64,000 bases of DNA, from NCBI GenBank assembly GCA_035041965.1, contig JAPYMA010001197.1:1-64000 (forward strand), given 5' to 3'. Source of the stretch: Anisakis pegreffii. Its lineage: Eukaryota > Nematoda > Chromadorea > Rhabditida > Anisakidae. A program made the position numbers and the translations under genes. Shown here piece after piece: positions 38,696-50,946 of the stretch (position 1 is its first letter; every line of letters begins with the position of its first letter). Below the pieces are notes generated by a model. That model did no database searches, had not been told where the DNA came from, and was given only the letters and a program-made list of their open reading frames with translations.

Positions 38696-40686
38696 AGCTC
38701 TCATTTTAAATGTGTTATTGTTTTGTGATATTGTGATTTTGTGATTGGACGCATTGATACCATTCATTCAGTTGCACCTTCTTTTTTTCGGTGTTTGTCT
38801 TCGTCAGTCGATTGAACACGGAAGTTGAGCAAGTGGATGCACTTGTCATGATTTTCTGTAAATCCATGATTTTCATAGTTCTTGAATGAAATGGTATTGA
38901 TGTCATTAAAATGTGTAAAATCATTTGTAAATTTTTATCCGTGTATCGTTGAATGTTTCTCAAATTATAAACTTATTATTAACGCTGATGCAAATTGTTC
39001 ATTCCTTTCTGATTTCGTTGAGCCTTATTGAATTTCTTTTCTCGAATTTCAGCTTTCAAATCATCGCATTCCACATATATATTTTAATATCAATGGAATT
39101 CAATGATTGAAAGTTACCTTTTCCCCAATCGACTGTCAACAATGCTGATGAATCGGAATATATTCAGTGATGAGCAATGTGATCTGAGAATATGTTGACC
39201 ACATATAAGCGCACTATCCAAAATGAACAATGCAACGAATTATATCCAACAATCGCAAAATTCAGCAATGATTTGGAAGCGATGAAATATCATTTCGCAT
39301 CCGAATTGATAATGGCTTTGATTATGTGCTTATGGGCCGTATTCAACGAGATGGGAGGGGGGGAGGGTAATATTAAATTTCTGAAAATTGTTATCGATTA
39401 GGGTTTTTAGCACAGTTTTTACGGTTTGTTCGAAGATTCGCGTTTATTTAAGAGAAGTTCTTTGTATAGATACTCTCAGACTCTTTTTACATTCTCCTCC
39501 GAAATTATTTCCTGCTTAGGACACATAAAAAGATCTAAGTTTCAGTTCAGAACATTGAAATATTGGCTTGTTCGCGATAGTATTGAAAGTATTCAGAAGA
39601 TCTTCATATAGTTCTTGATGATTTGAATGTTTTGATGAGGTGTGGAAGGGGGCGATAATCAGTGATAGATTGAATCTGATCGAGTGAATTGATGCAAACA
39701 CGCGATTTTTCTCGTGATTTCTCGAAATTCAATGATCCATTCCATTGATATCGAGTATAAGTCAATAAATTAGTTGTACATTTTCTATTGATTTGCTCAG
39801 CTGTAAATAATACAAATAAATAATAAAGTTGAACATCTGATCCGAACTGACATTGATTCAGTATCACCAATACAATATGTTGAAGTGATATTCGCATGAA
39901 CGCAAACAAAACTTTTCGATACTATCTATGAGATCGACGCAGTTTCAACGTAAGTTTGTTTTCTAACCATTCGATCCAGTTTTAACCAAGCCAGCCTTGT
40001 TGAACAGTGACAGCATCATCGTTCCAGCCAACCAAAACTCTCTTCAAAATTTTCATCGAACCACTGAGAACAAACCTCAAATACTCGATATATCAAAAAT
40101 GAGAGTATCAAATTCAAGGTATCCAAACGGATTGAATTTCAGCAATACAATATGTTTTCTTGACACCTTTATTGTTTTCATATTTCATGTGTCTTTAAGA
40201 GAAGAACACTCAATACCATTGAGTGTATCCGCCAACTCGTTTTATGTTCAACTGCATTCAAATAATTTAGAGTTGATCAACATAAGGCCTGCATATTATT
40301 ATTAGATTACTGACATTATGAATTACTGCAGTTAGCTATCGTATTGCACTGACTGTGAGATAGTTTCTTAAGAAGTTCTCTTTCGATGCTTTCAAATGCC
40401 CGAGAGGATTATAAATCTCAGATAGTATCACATCGTTTGAAATTAGAGAGTTCAAATAATGCGTATTTTGGATGGATGAATAGTGCATGATCATCTCCGA
40501 TCAATCCACTAGCTGAATGGTTTTGCTTTCTAATCTCGTGGCTGTGCCAGAACCGATTCATCGAGTGAATGAACAAAGTGAATAGTTTCTCGAAACATTC
40601 GTCATGAAAATTCATAAAATGTACCTCTCGTTTCATCCCATTCTTCCACCTCACTGCACTCTGAAATGTAATCAGTCAGATTTTAC

Positions 40687-40830
40687 AAATAATAATAGCA
40701 ACAGTAGTAGCGTTAATAGTGAACGTAATAATAATAATGATAAAAATAAAAACAGTAATAATAATAATAATAACAATAATAATAATAATAACAATAATAA
40801 CGGCAATCATGATAAAAATAACAACAATCC
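40687..40830 (+). repeat. AAT/AAC microsatellite
   Basis: Degenerate (AAT)n with AAC and AAG interruptions. It produces an Asn-run frame (40604-40972) that I regard as spurious. Confidence 0.85.
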
Positions 40831-42795
40831 CATATATCATACCAAATGCTTGATAAATCTTTCCATCCGTCAAATTTTTCCGATGCTTAGTAACCAGGAA
40901 GCAGACTTGGATTATGTGCGCATTGAATTTGTAATGCTGCGCTGTATCCGAAATAAATTTGTTTCATTCTGAGTACAATCGAACAGAATAATCTAGAGAT
41001 ATCAAATTTCCCATCAAAAAAATTTTTTCAATGTTGTAATAATAATGTTATTTCCCGAAAAAGATTTATTTTTTGCTTCATCTGAAATATAATTACGACC
41101 GAGATTCAACCGAAAACGATTGATGCATTCAGAATATGCTATCGAATGCTTGCATAAATTATCGTTCCATCCTTCATTCCGTTGTGCTTAAGCAAAGCAA
41201 TTACGTGTATCGCTTGCATAACGGTGCCTTACATCAATCTGATAGCGTAAAAAGCTCACATATACACCCTGAAAATTTCTGTTAGAATTCAGAATTGTTG
41301 CAAGCTTGTAGTGAATTACGAATGTATTTAATAGACAGAACCCTCGATGTCATATTCATTCATTCATCCGCAAAGCAGCATGTGGTAGAACCGCTCGGGC
41401 AATTATTTATTATGTGTTCATTCGATCATGATATGCAATAAATGCATGCGCACGCGGTTATATTGTGGCAACCATGATGAAATGTTTTGCTCGTGATTTT
41501 GTTGCGTTGAACGGATTATGATACGATTATTGTAGCATTCGAATATTCGAATATAATTGTACGATCAGATTCAAATGATTGTCAATCAAACCAGTGTTGT
41601 ATGGCCCACAATCATCAGTTTATTCAGGTTTCACTTGATGAGATATTCGGCTCAGAAGAGAGCATCAATCATTCACTCTTCTCGTGGTGAAGGAGATATT
41701 TTCACAAGTGATGTTTCAGTGAAAAATGTTTACATTTTGAGTGATACGTATGTTTCAGTAATGAAATCTCGACATTTTTGAAGTGGATTTGTATGAATTG
41801 TAGGTTTAAGCTTTTATTTGGACAATTGAAGTCAATCTTTGAAACGTTAGTTCATTCAAGCAGAGAATAGATAGATTCAATTCAGCTAGGTGATTGGTTG
41901 TTTTTTTTCGCTTTTCCGTATCCGTATCATTCGGTGCTTAGAGCCACTTAATATTGTTATAGATATCAGTTTGCGAGTCTGCATTCATAAATAATGATTA
42001 AAATTATTCACCTATAGTAACATTAGGGAATGTTCATTTGATATCCGATTAGAATAAAAATTTTCCGATATATGAATGTAACGAAATGTTTGACAGATTC
42101 ACATTTGCGTTGTTGAAACATGAAGAATGAGCTGATATTACTGTTCCACCTATTATCATTAATGCTATTCGTCTCACCGATATTATCATTCGTATTATCA
42201 TCATAATTATTGTTATCGTTACCGTTATGATCACTATTAATATTACTATTGCTGTCAATGTCAGTGTTATTTGATGTGAATATGTTGTTGGATAATATAC
42301 GACGACGTAAAATAGCAAACAAAATATTATATTATATGATGATATGGACGTGTGGCGAGCATTTATTTTGAATGATTACGGAAAGGTAGATTGCAAGTTG
42401 ATTGATCGTTGTTATTATCGTATTGAAAGCAACGAAATTGCCAAAACATTTCATTTTGAATGCCAACGAAGAAGCTTATCTCGGAACAATAACAAATTCA
42501 ACAACAAGACTATTATTATTTAGACGTTCATTTTGTAATAGTCTGTCGTTACTCACATGCTTGAATCTATGTTCGTATTTTGTTTTCTGCATCCATCTCC
42601 TCCGAATGACAGCCACTTTTTTGTTATTTTGATTCAATGTTAGCGCAACTAAATATTCAGAATAGTAATGAATATTAAATAACATACGATTGGTTGTTTT
42701 CTCAATTCTACGGCTAAAAACAACTCATTTTCAACGAGCGAATAGTTAGTAGCTGTCTGCTCACGTTCAGTCAGTCAGCTTACTCATTTATCTTG

Positions 42796-44104
42796 TGATA
42801 TATTATAGAACAGTTACGGAGCAAGATCATATGATAATCACACGACGAAAAAGATTAGAAGAAGAGTATTTATTGTGTTTATTTAGTTCGTTTTTGTTAA
42901 ACGTTATTTCGACGAGGATTGTTTAGCTTTCATTTACACACATTATCGGTTGTTCAGTTTCACTGTTTATTTTCTTCTTAATTTCTTCACAACAAATTCT
43001 TACCATGTACCATAATATGTCAGAAGCCAGTCAGCCATTTACATATGTGATGTTCATATCTACAAAATTTTTTCGTTTCTTAATGTTTCTGTTGTCCCAT
43101 ATCCACACCGATAACGGCTTTCATTGTCTGTCGATGAGTTTATCTATTCGTCAGTTCATTTATTCTCAGTCATTTATTCATTAATAGTTATTCATTCGTC
43201 AATTTGATTTGATTTCGCTTGAAGACACGAGGAACGAAGAAATTATGTTTTGTTTTACATATTGGACACATGTTGGTTTTGATCTACTAGCTTCATATTT
43301 GTACTTCACATTGCATTTCATTATCTGCTTTATGTTAAAGCAGCAGACTTTATTGTGATCGCATATAATGGCAGTTGAAGAGCACTTTGCTATAGCCGTT
43401 CCCGTATTAGTGAGCAGTGTTCTGAATTGTTTGCAAAGTTTACTTTTGCAATGCGAAAATCCAAGCAACTGTACTTCTTGTTTGAGAGAGGGAGTATTCT
43501 CAACGGTTTCAGAGGTCGTATGCATAATGCAATGTTTGTTTCATCCCCACGGTCCATCAATCACCATCTATTTGCTCATCTCTATTTGCTGATTCAATGA
43601 AATCGGCCCAGAGCACATCTCACATTATTCGTTATGCTGACATTGCACTAAAAAGTGCATTTTTTTCAAGTATTTCATAAAGAATTTCCACTCGAAAATA
43701 TAAAATTTCGGTAACTTGCATTAATATGAACATTGCTCAGTTGATTAATCTTCAACGATTGTTGACAATGAGAGATCTTCTAAAAGTTTCGTTCGTGTGA
43801 TATGCGACTCTCGCATGTTTATCCTCACCAAACTTCTTTCAACTTCAAAAAAATGCTTTCTTTATTACGCATAGAGCATCTGCAGTGATTCACAACACTA
43901 ACGATTCAAGAATCTCCATTCATTTGTTTAAAGTGATCAACCAGTGAGGAGAGAAAAAACGCATTAACAGTATTATGATGAGTTCGACATATGAGGAATT
44001 CACACTTGATTTTTCGATAGTTCAGTAGTCGAATTTGCGATCTGATATATTATAGAACAGTTACGGAGCAAGATCATATGATAATCACACGACGAAAAGG
44101 ATTA
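42796..44104. repeat. 62-bp direct repeat flanking 1.2 kb
   Basis: 42796-42857 and 44043-44104 match at 61 of 62 positions, beginning TGATATATTATAGAACAG and containing GGAGCAAGATCATATGATAA. Unrelated sequence lies on both outer sides. The copies could be ends of an unrecognised element or a local duplication; the intervening DNA has no clear transposon gene. Confidence 0.75.
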
Positions 44105-46544
44105 TACATGTTGAAATTAAACGAAACACCATCCGTCCGCTCAGCGAATTCATAAATTATCGTCGGAAACAAAAATTCTCTGCATTTTCAAAAGCGTCAA
44201 AAATCATCGGAACAATGTGAGAATGCTGCATTTTGTACGGAAAAACTTCAATTTGCGAACAATTTATTGTTGAAACGGAATGAATCAGTAATTCACCATT
44301 CATTCAAATAATATGCATGTTTCCAACAGAATGAAATGAAGTTCTTCTTGAAGTGCTTTCAATGAGCAATTTCCTCACAATTGCAATTTCACATATGTGA
44401 ATGATTCTAACTTCTTACATTGTATTTTGCCGACTAATTGTCGAAAAATTTTCATTTAATATATATTTCGGATGAATGTGATGCTAAACAACGAAATGCA
44501 CATGATATTCACAGTGTTTCAGTGAATTCAGAAGTGTTTATTTGCAATTATTGTTATCAACTTCGGGAAATATTCGGTTTGCACTGTAGTGTGCATATCA
44601 TTTTGATCTATCCTATCAAGGGCTGAAAGTACGAATGGAAAAATCTAAGGATGGAAAATCTTTCCGAAAGGCTTTAGATGAGTGAATTGATGAAATGATA
44701 TTACATAACTGAAAACATTATGCCAAATGTGTTTGGATTGAAACTTCATTCTATTTACTAAATTGTATGTCTTAAAAATTCTTCTTGAGGCATTTGTGAA
44801 GCGGACAGCCTAAAGTATTTAGCAAACAAGGTAGATCGCTTAGCCGCACACACACACACACACATAAGCATATTTATTGTATTGTACATACACATTTATT
44901 GAGGTTGTTTTTCGGAAGTTGTTTTGTAATCGAAAGTTTCTGACAAAATCGAAAATAACGAAAACTGGTCGATTATGCAATGAGAAGTACTAAATTATTT
45001 TTAGTGAATATTTATTGTGAATGCAATGAAACGTTTGGGTGAAGGTGAAAGAATGACTCACAAATTACGGTAAAATTCTTGTTTGGTTTCATTGTTGAGT
45101 GATGCTGGAGGAATTTTGTTTTGATGTTCAAAATATACATTCGTCGTTTTAAGTGTAACGTTGTGAGCTTTTTTTTGGTTTGTTCAATACGCAAGAAATG
45201 CATTTCAAATTGTACTGTATTCGAGTGAAATATTGTCTTTTGATGACAGATGATTACATGAAGATGTCAACATTTCAACGAAAATACAATAAATTCTCTG
45301 TTTTTCTATGGAATTTTTCATGTGCAGTTGGAAAGACCTCACGCATTCTTTACAATATTAAGAAACCACAGAAGTTCAATGGAATTTACAGTTTCTGATT
45401 GTGAATTTAGCATTGTCTTATAATTGGAGAAAATTCTTTTCAAGTAAACAGTTCTTGGTTTTTTCCCTAATTGTCAGCAAAAAAGTTTCGAAACGTTTTG
45501 CGCTACTGAGAAATGGAGAAAGTTCTGAGTATTCCAGGAATTTCAGCTTGTCAAATGAAATCAACATAATTTATTTGCAAAAAGCGTAATGAATTCAAGT
45601 TAACAACGTCAAAATTTGATCTGTTTTCTCTTTGAAAGTATTCATTTTCAGTGCCATAACAGCTAAAGTGAACTAAGAATGAGTCTTCTCTGCTAAGTTT
45701 GCTTGCTTCAAGTCTAAACAAACCACAGCTCGACGTTTGTTCAGATGCGTTCATTATTCGACAAATTATTTCTTAAGTGCTCTATCATCGTTAAATAGCG
45801 TTACCACAGTTGCGAAGATTAAAATATGTTTGAAATGCTAACGATTGATTGGACAATCTCGTTGTTGTTCCATTGAGCAGCAGCAGAGTTGATTGCGTAG
45901 GAGCTCCAAAAGGCTACATTTGAATTTTCTGGAAGCACAGCTTTACTCTAGAACACTGCTGAGCAATTGTTGTTACCAACGAATTGACGTAGTTTTAGGT
46001 GATGGAAAGTTTCGGCAGAAAAGCTTAATTGACGAGTCATAGATGAATCTGTGGATGTGTCTCATATAACTAAACCATACAATTCTGTCACCTACCTCCA
46101 TACAGTATTTGATCAGTCAGTCATAAATAGGCTATCGAAATTCAACGCATCAGAATTTGTCATACGTTTAGTGATGAATCAAATACACAAATGTACTCAT
46201 GAATAGTTTCCAAGCAGTCACATTTGTTGAGAGGTTATGCTAACAAAACGCTGACAATGCATCATAAATGTGCTGAATAATGGTTTAAAACCGAACAATA
46301 TCGCATGGTGACTGTTGTTGTTCGAAGGTTTTATGATTAAAGCGAGTGCTGTTGTATTTCAAGTTCGTATGGTTAGTTCGTATGCTTATTGGATTTGATT
46401 TTATTTCGTATCTCTCATGCACTCTTATCCCTAAAGCATTGAGAATGCGAATGGCGATAATTATCATATTAATGCGCATAATTTTCAGTAGTATTTCATC
46501 TTTTCATACCAACTTTTCCCTTCTCCTATCAATTTTATCCATGC

Positions 46545-46740
46545 TGTCATTGTTATTATTATTCTTATTATAATTAATGTAATAATTATCATTAATATTA
46601 ATATTTTTATTGTAATTATTGTTATTTATTATTATGCATCATTATCTAATGTTATTTATTATTATTGTTATTGTTACTGTTATTATCATTATTGCTCTCA
46701 GCATTACCGGTATATCGTCTACACGATAATTATTGTTATT
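46545..46740. repeat. TTATTA-type microsatellite
   Basis: Degenerate TTATTATTG / ATTATTATC units over about 200 bp. Confidence 0.75.
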
Positions 46741-47073
46741 ATGATAGAAAATGAAAAGCGCTCGTGATAAAAATGCCGTACGAAACTGTTTATTGATAAA
46801 CATCTGAAGTGAACAGGTTCTGCATTGTTGATGATGTAAGAACTAACCGAGCAGATGACATATGACAACAGTCACATGAAGTTTCATCAGTGAGCCTCAT
46901 GAGAGAACGGAATGAAATCAATTTTGTCTCCTAATAATCAAGTAAATTAATGCGATCATTTCGAAGTTGCTCTATCGAAGGAGTCAAATTTTTTCGAAAT
47001 TGAAAAGGACTGAAATTCGGCACCATAAGAACGCATATGAGGGAAAACTTTATGATAACTCGTTAGCATTCAT

Positions 47074-47223
47074 TTAGTCATGCGTAAAAGAGGTCGCCTT
47101 ATGGGTTGTAGTGAGGATCGAGGAGTCAGTGTCTCCCTCGCCGACGACTTCTTTCGAACCGACTGCATTTTCAGGGTCATCGAGTGCAAAATTTTGTCCC
47201 TGGCTTTTTTCCGTCGCCGTAAC
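47074..47223 (-). CDS. possible minus-strand terminal exon, unknown protein
   Basis: On the minus strand a CCTACAG acceptor is followed at once by an open frame of 49 codons ending in TAA. The peptide starts VTATEKSQGQ, contains LDDPENAVGS and GEGDTDSS, and is acidic and polar. The base composition is richer in GC than its surroundings, which suggests coding. I could not find convincing upstream exons to the right of it, and the family is unknown. It could be a gene relic. Confidence 0.25.
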   Translation of the reverse strand, partial: VTATEKSQGQNFALDDPENAVGSKEVVGEGDTDSSILTTTHKATSFTHD

Positions 47224-50200
47224 CTGTAGGCAATCCGTGAATTGCAATTTCACTCTCGAATGGAACAAATTATCACTTATATTATCAAATTATCTATATT
47301 AAAATTATCATTGGTCATCTCGATCAGATGAAAGCATCGGAATTTGGTGCCCCGGAAAACACAGATAGCGATGAGTAAGCGAAATGAAATTCGCAGAAGT
47401 TAACTTGATTGCCATCGAGTAGTAATAAGGAGAGCGAGTGTTTGTTGTTGTTTTTGCTTCAAACAAATTCCGAACAGTTGTTATTTGGTTCATTTTCAAT
47501 TCGGTTCTTAAATAATATCTCAATTTATTGCTTTGGGCTGATGGCAACTGAAGTGCGCCATAAGCATAACGCTGTGTAAAGTCACACTATGTATTTGTTC
47601 AAATTATTTGACTGAATGTTTGTTCGAACAATAAAAAACATCATTCCGTTAAAAAAATGAACCACTAGCTCACATCTGCGACTCATTCTTTCTCCACTGA
47701 GAGAACTGAATCAATTTTTCTCTAATAATAAAGCAGTTGGTGAGCTCTTACGAGAATTAAATCCATCCTGAGCTGATAATGATTTGAAGTTATGCAATCA
47801 TTTTGGACTTGATTTGAGATTTCATTTCAGCTGGAAAAAAAAAGCGATTAGTAAGAGAGCGATAATCGAGCATTTTTTCATTGTTAAAGCTTTTCGAAAA
47901 CTTCCCATCTCGTTCCATTTCATTCCGTTTTGATTAAGCGATCCATCCGTTACGGATGAAAATCTGTGTTCTTTTGAACGAGACAGAATTTTAAATAATC
48001 AGCTATCATAAACGTTTTTTGTTTGGTTTACTTGAACATGAGCAATGAATGTTAATGTCATTTTAGTGGTGTTATTGTTGCTATTCGTCTATCGAAGAAA
48101 CATCTCGGTAATGTTGTGTGCCCCAACAAAACAATTTGATATTCATTAGTCGTGCGTGCTTGGATCATGCACGAAACTAGTTTTGTGAATGTGGAAGTGT
48201 TGTTGACGCATTCGGCCGACTGACTGGCTTGCTTCCCACTTTGTTTGTCTACAAAAATTACATTCATTCGGATCTGAAGTTAGTTCTTCTGTAAGCTGCA
48301 CACCACCAACATCACTTACCTGCTGTATCGTTCATGTGACTTGACTTGGTGCGTTTGTTGTTGAATGAAGCAATCTCAACATAACATCATGCTTGTTTCT
48401 TTAGATTTCAAGCAACTGTTGCTATCGTTGTTGTATATTCAGATATTATGATTTATTGTGAATTTGAGTTATACCATTACGAACAGTCACCAGGTATATA
48501 TAAATGTATGCATATTGCTAGAGGAACTCTCAGTTATTCATTCAGTTTCATCGTTTCAAAGTCTTTCCAGCTGTTGTTGATGTTTATTTTGTGTGGAATT
48601 CAATAAGCGAACATATTGCTCGAATAATGTTTACAACATCCTCTTCACTTCGCATAAATGTCATCTAGATGCGATTTAGAGAAATTTTATGGCGCAAATC
48701 GAGCCACTTTTAACGATTTTGTCGATATGTCCACAAATCCTTTCTGATCGTTTCGATGGTAGGCAGAGATGTACGTGAAAGCATGATCTCGTTGAATAGC
48801 GATTGTTAGCATTCATAGAGGGAGGGTGAGTGATTAATTAGATGTTTTGAAGCAATTAAGGGCGATATATTGAAGGAATTAAGAATTTCTTGGAAATTCA
48901 TCTAACAAGATATTGTCAAACGGACGCTATTGAAGTGTTTCTGTAATTCATCTAAGCAGATCTTGTAAATTCATGCAACAAGAAATGTTTCTGATGAAAT
49001 GTTTGCAGTAAATGTTATGATTGTCGATTTTTGAGTAAATTTCGCTTCTATTCGAGTCTGTGAGTGATCAAAAAGTCAAAATTTGAAATCGACTTCTTCA
49101 GTTCAATTTTTAAAGTGTTTATTTCTTGCGGCGTTTTCATTGCACATACTGTTAAGCTTTATTCGCTCTCAAATTTGACATTTCTCATTAATTGTTCACT
49201 CATCCTCAATCATTCTCTTCTTCAATTTCACAAACAAAACCTCGTGATCCTCAGTTCGTTCCTCAATTTCTCCACAACGTTTGCTTCGGTCGGCTCTACA
49301 CATCTATTCAATTCAACTCATTTGAAATATGTGCAGCCCGAATGCCGTCACTTGCAGTGATTTACCATCGGTCTTGTCTTCATTGCGTATTAATTATTTT
49401 TTTCATTTTCAATTAAGCCAAATGCTTTCTTCTTAGCATCTGCTCATACATTCTCTTTTATTTTCTTCCTATCATTCAGTAACAAAACTATCGTTCAGTA
49501 TACATCCCGCATACACAATTCATTACATGGATGCCAGTGATATAATTTAATGATATCAACCATGCGCCCACCAATATGAAATTATTAGTGATGATATGCT
49601 CTTATTAGACTGATACTCCGAACATACACGCTCTTAACTCTTTGAAACATTCATCTAATCAACTCATTTTTGTTATTTCTCGTTTCCGTGCTTATGTTCG
49701 TAATTTTTCACGAATCAACAGTATTTTTGTCGAATTTGCGATTTGGAATTATTGAAACTACTATAAGAGCGTAACGAAACAGTCGGATAATGGTTTGTTC
49801 GTTAGTTGTTAATTGCTTAGTTATATGGCCCATTTGCCATTCTGATTGAACGATTTCAATTATGTATCGCATTGAGCTATAAACATCAAATTAACAAAAA
49901 AAGATGCTCACAATTTCTGTAATCTTTCAGTAGTTTTGATTGATTCAAGTCATTTTCGTTTTTCGCGAGGTTTTAACTGATTCAGTTCGTTTTAACCGAC
50001 GAACAAAAAGCAACTTAAAATTGATTTTTGTTTCTTCAAGTTATTTCCTCAAAATGTTTCCGCGTCAATAATTCAACGAAATTTCAATCGCCTCTCCATT
50101 TACTGATTGAGCTGACAACTTCCTATGCCGCAAAGAAACGTTGTTCTAAACTATATTGAGTCCAATGAACTTTTGATTTATCATTGAACTGTCGAAGGGA

Positions 50201-50654
50201 ATTGTCCTCCTGCTCTATCAGATTCATTCGGTTTCGATACGGAACCAGAATTTTTGCAATAGTTTTGAAAACAACCGAGTTGTTGATGTGAAAACAGTAA
50301 CGCCCGTACAGTAATCTAACGTCAGTGCCAAATGACATTTGATTGTTTAGAGTAAAACGTTCCCACTTCTGTCTTCTCCTACACATAATTGCATCAGTCA
50401 TCAGATGTTTCTCACAGTTACACTCATGTGGTGTTGTGATGCTAATGATGACTGTTCAGATGAATTAATTAATTAGCTCGTTTTCACTTGACATCTATGA
50501 GAAACGTGTTATTACTATTTGATTATTTATGTCTTGATTGTTTGATTGTTTTCGTCTCATCGGTGGAAATATGATTAATCGTGGCACAATGAAATTGAAA
50601 AATTGAGAAATTTTTGAAGTCTTACGGAATTCACCATTCGAATAAAACGAATTT

Positions 50655-50693
50655 TGGAAGTGTTATCAGCTGAATGGAAGTGTTATCAGCTGA
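50655..50693 (+). promoter_or_regulatory. 19-bp tandem repeat with E-box, upstream of first secreted-protein gene
   Basis: TGGAAGTGTTATCAGCTGA occurs twice (50655-50673, 50675-50693) about 270 bp before the start codon. Each copy contains CAGCTG, an E-box core for bHLH factors. A role in regulation is inference. Confidence 0.45.
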
Positions 50694-50929
50694 GCGTACA
50701 TGTGAGGTGCTTCTTCGTTCAGTTTCATTCGAGTACATTCAAATTCTCTTCGCGAACGTGCGATTTTATCTGATTGAAAGTTATTTTGCGATCGTTATCG
50801 ATACTTGAAAGTGTATTCGCTACTCATACTATCGTATTTGTGTTATGTGTTGTGATAGAATCGCGTGAAAATTCGGAATGCCAATGGAATTTGTGTTGAG
50901 AATTTGGAGTTTCTGATCGAAAAACCTTC

Positions 50930-50931
50930 AG
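50930..50931 (+). promoter_or_regulatory. candidate trans-splice acceptor, secreted-protein gene 1
   Basis: ACCTTCAG|AAG lies 15 bases before the start codon. All three family members have CAG|AAG just upstream of the ATG (also at 56691 and 61028), which supports a shared 5' end. Confidence 0.45.
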
Positions 50932-50946
50932 AAGTGACGAATCATA

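Larger units (their letters stand above)
38696..50946. other. 12-kb intergenic region with simple repeats
   Basis: There is no well-supported gene. Simple repeats: AAT/AAC-type at 40687-40830, TTA/TTAT-type at 42140-42265 and 46545-46740, and (CA)n at 44847-44864. A G-rich run lies at 39350-39365. The 62-bp direct repeat and the possible minus-strand exon are listed separately. A 108-codon minus-strand frame at 43199-43525 is Cys-containing but unrecognised. Further frames such as 39604-39909 (-), 49064-49360 (+) and 50123-50401 (-) show no domain and no splice context. Confidence 0.5.

Noticed and set aside
40604..40972. 122-codon frame with an Asn run
   Set aside because: Produced by an AAT microsatellite; no conserved sequence around it.
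43199..43592. Overlapping 108-codon minus and 74-codon plus frames with Cys
   Set aside because: No domain, signal or splice evidence; length is within chance for this much AT-rich DNA.
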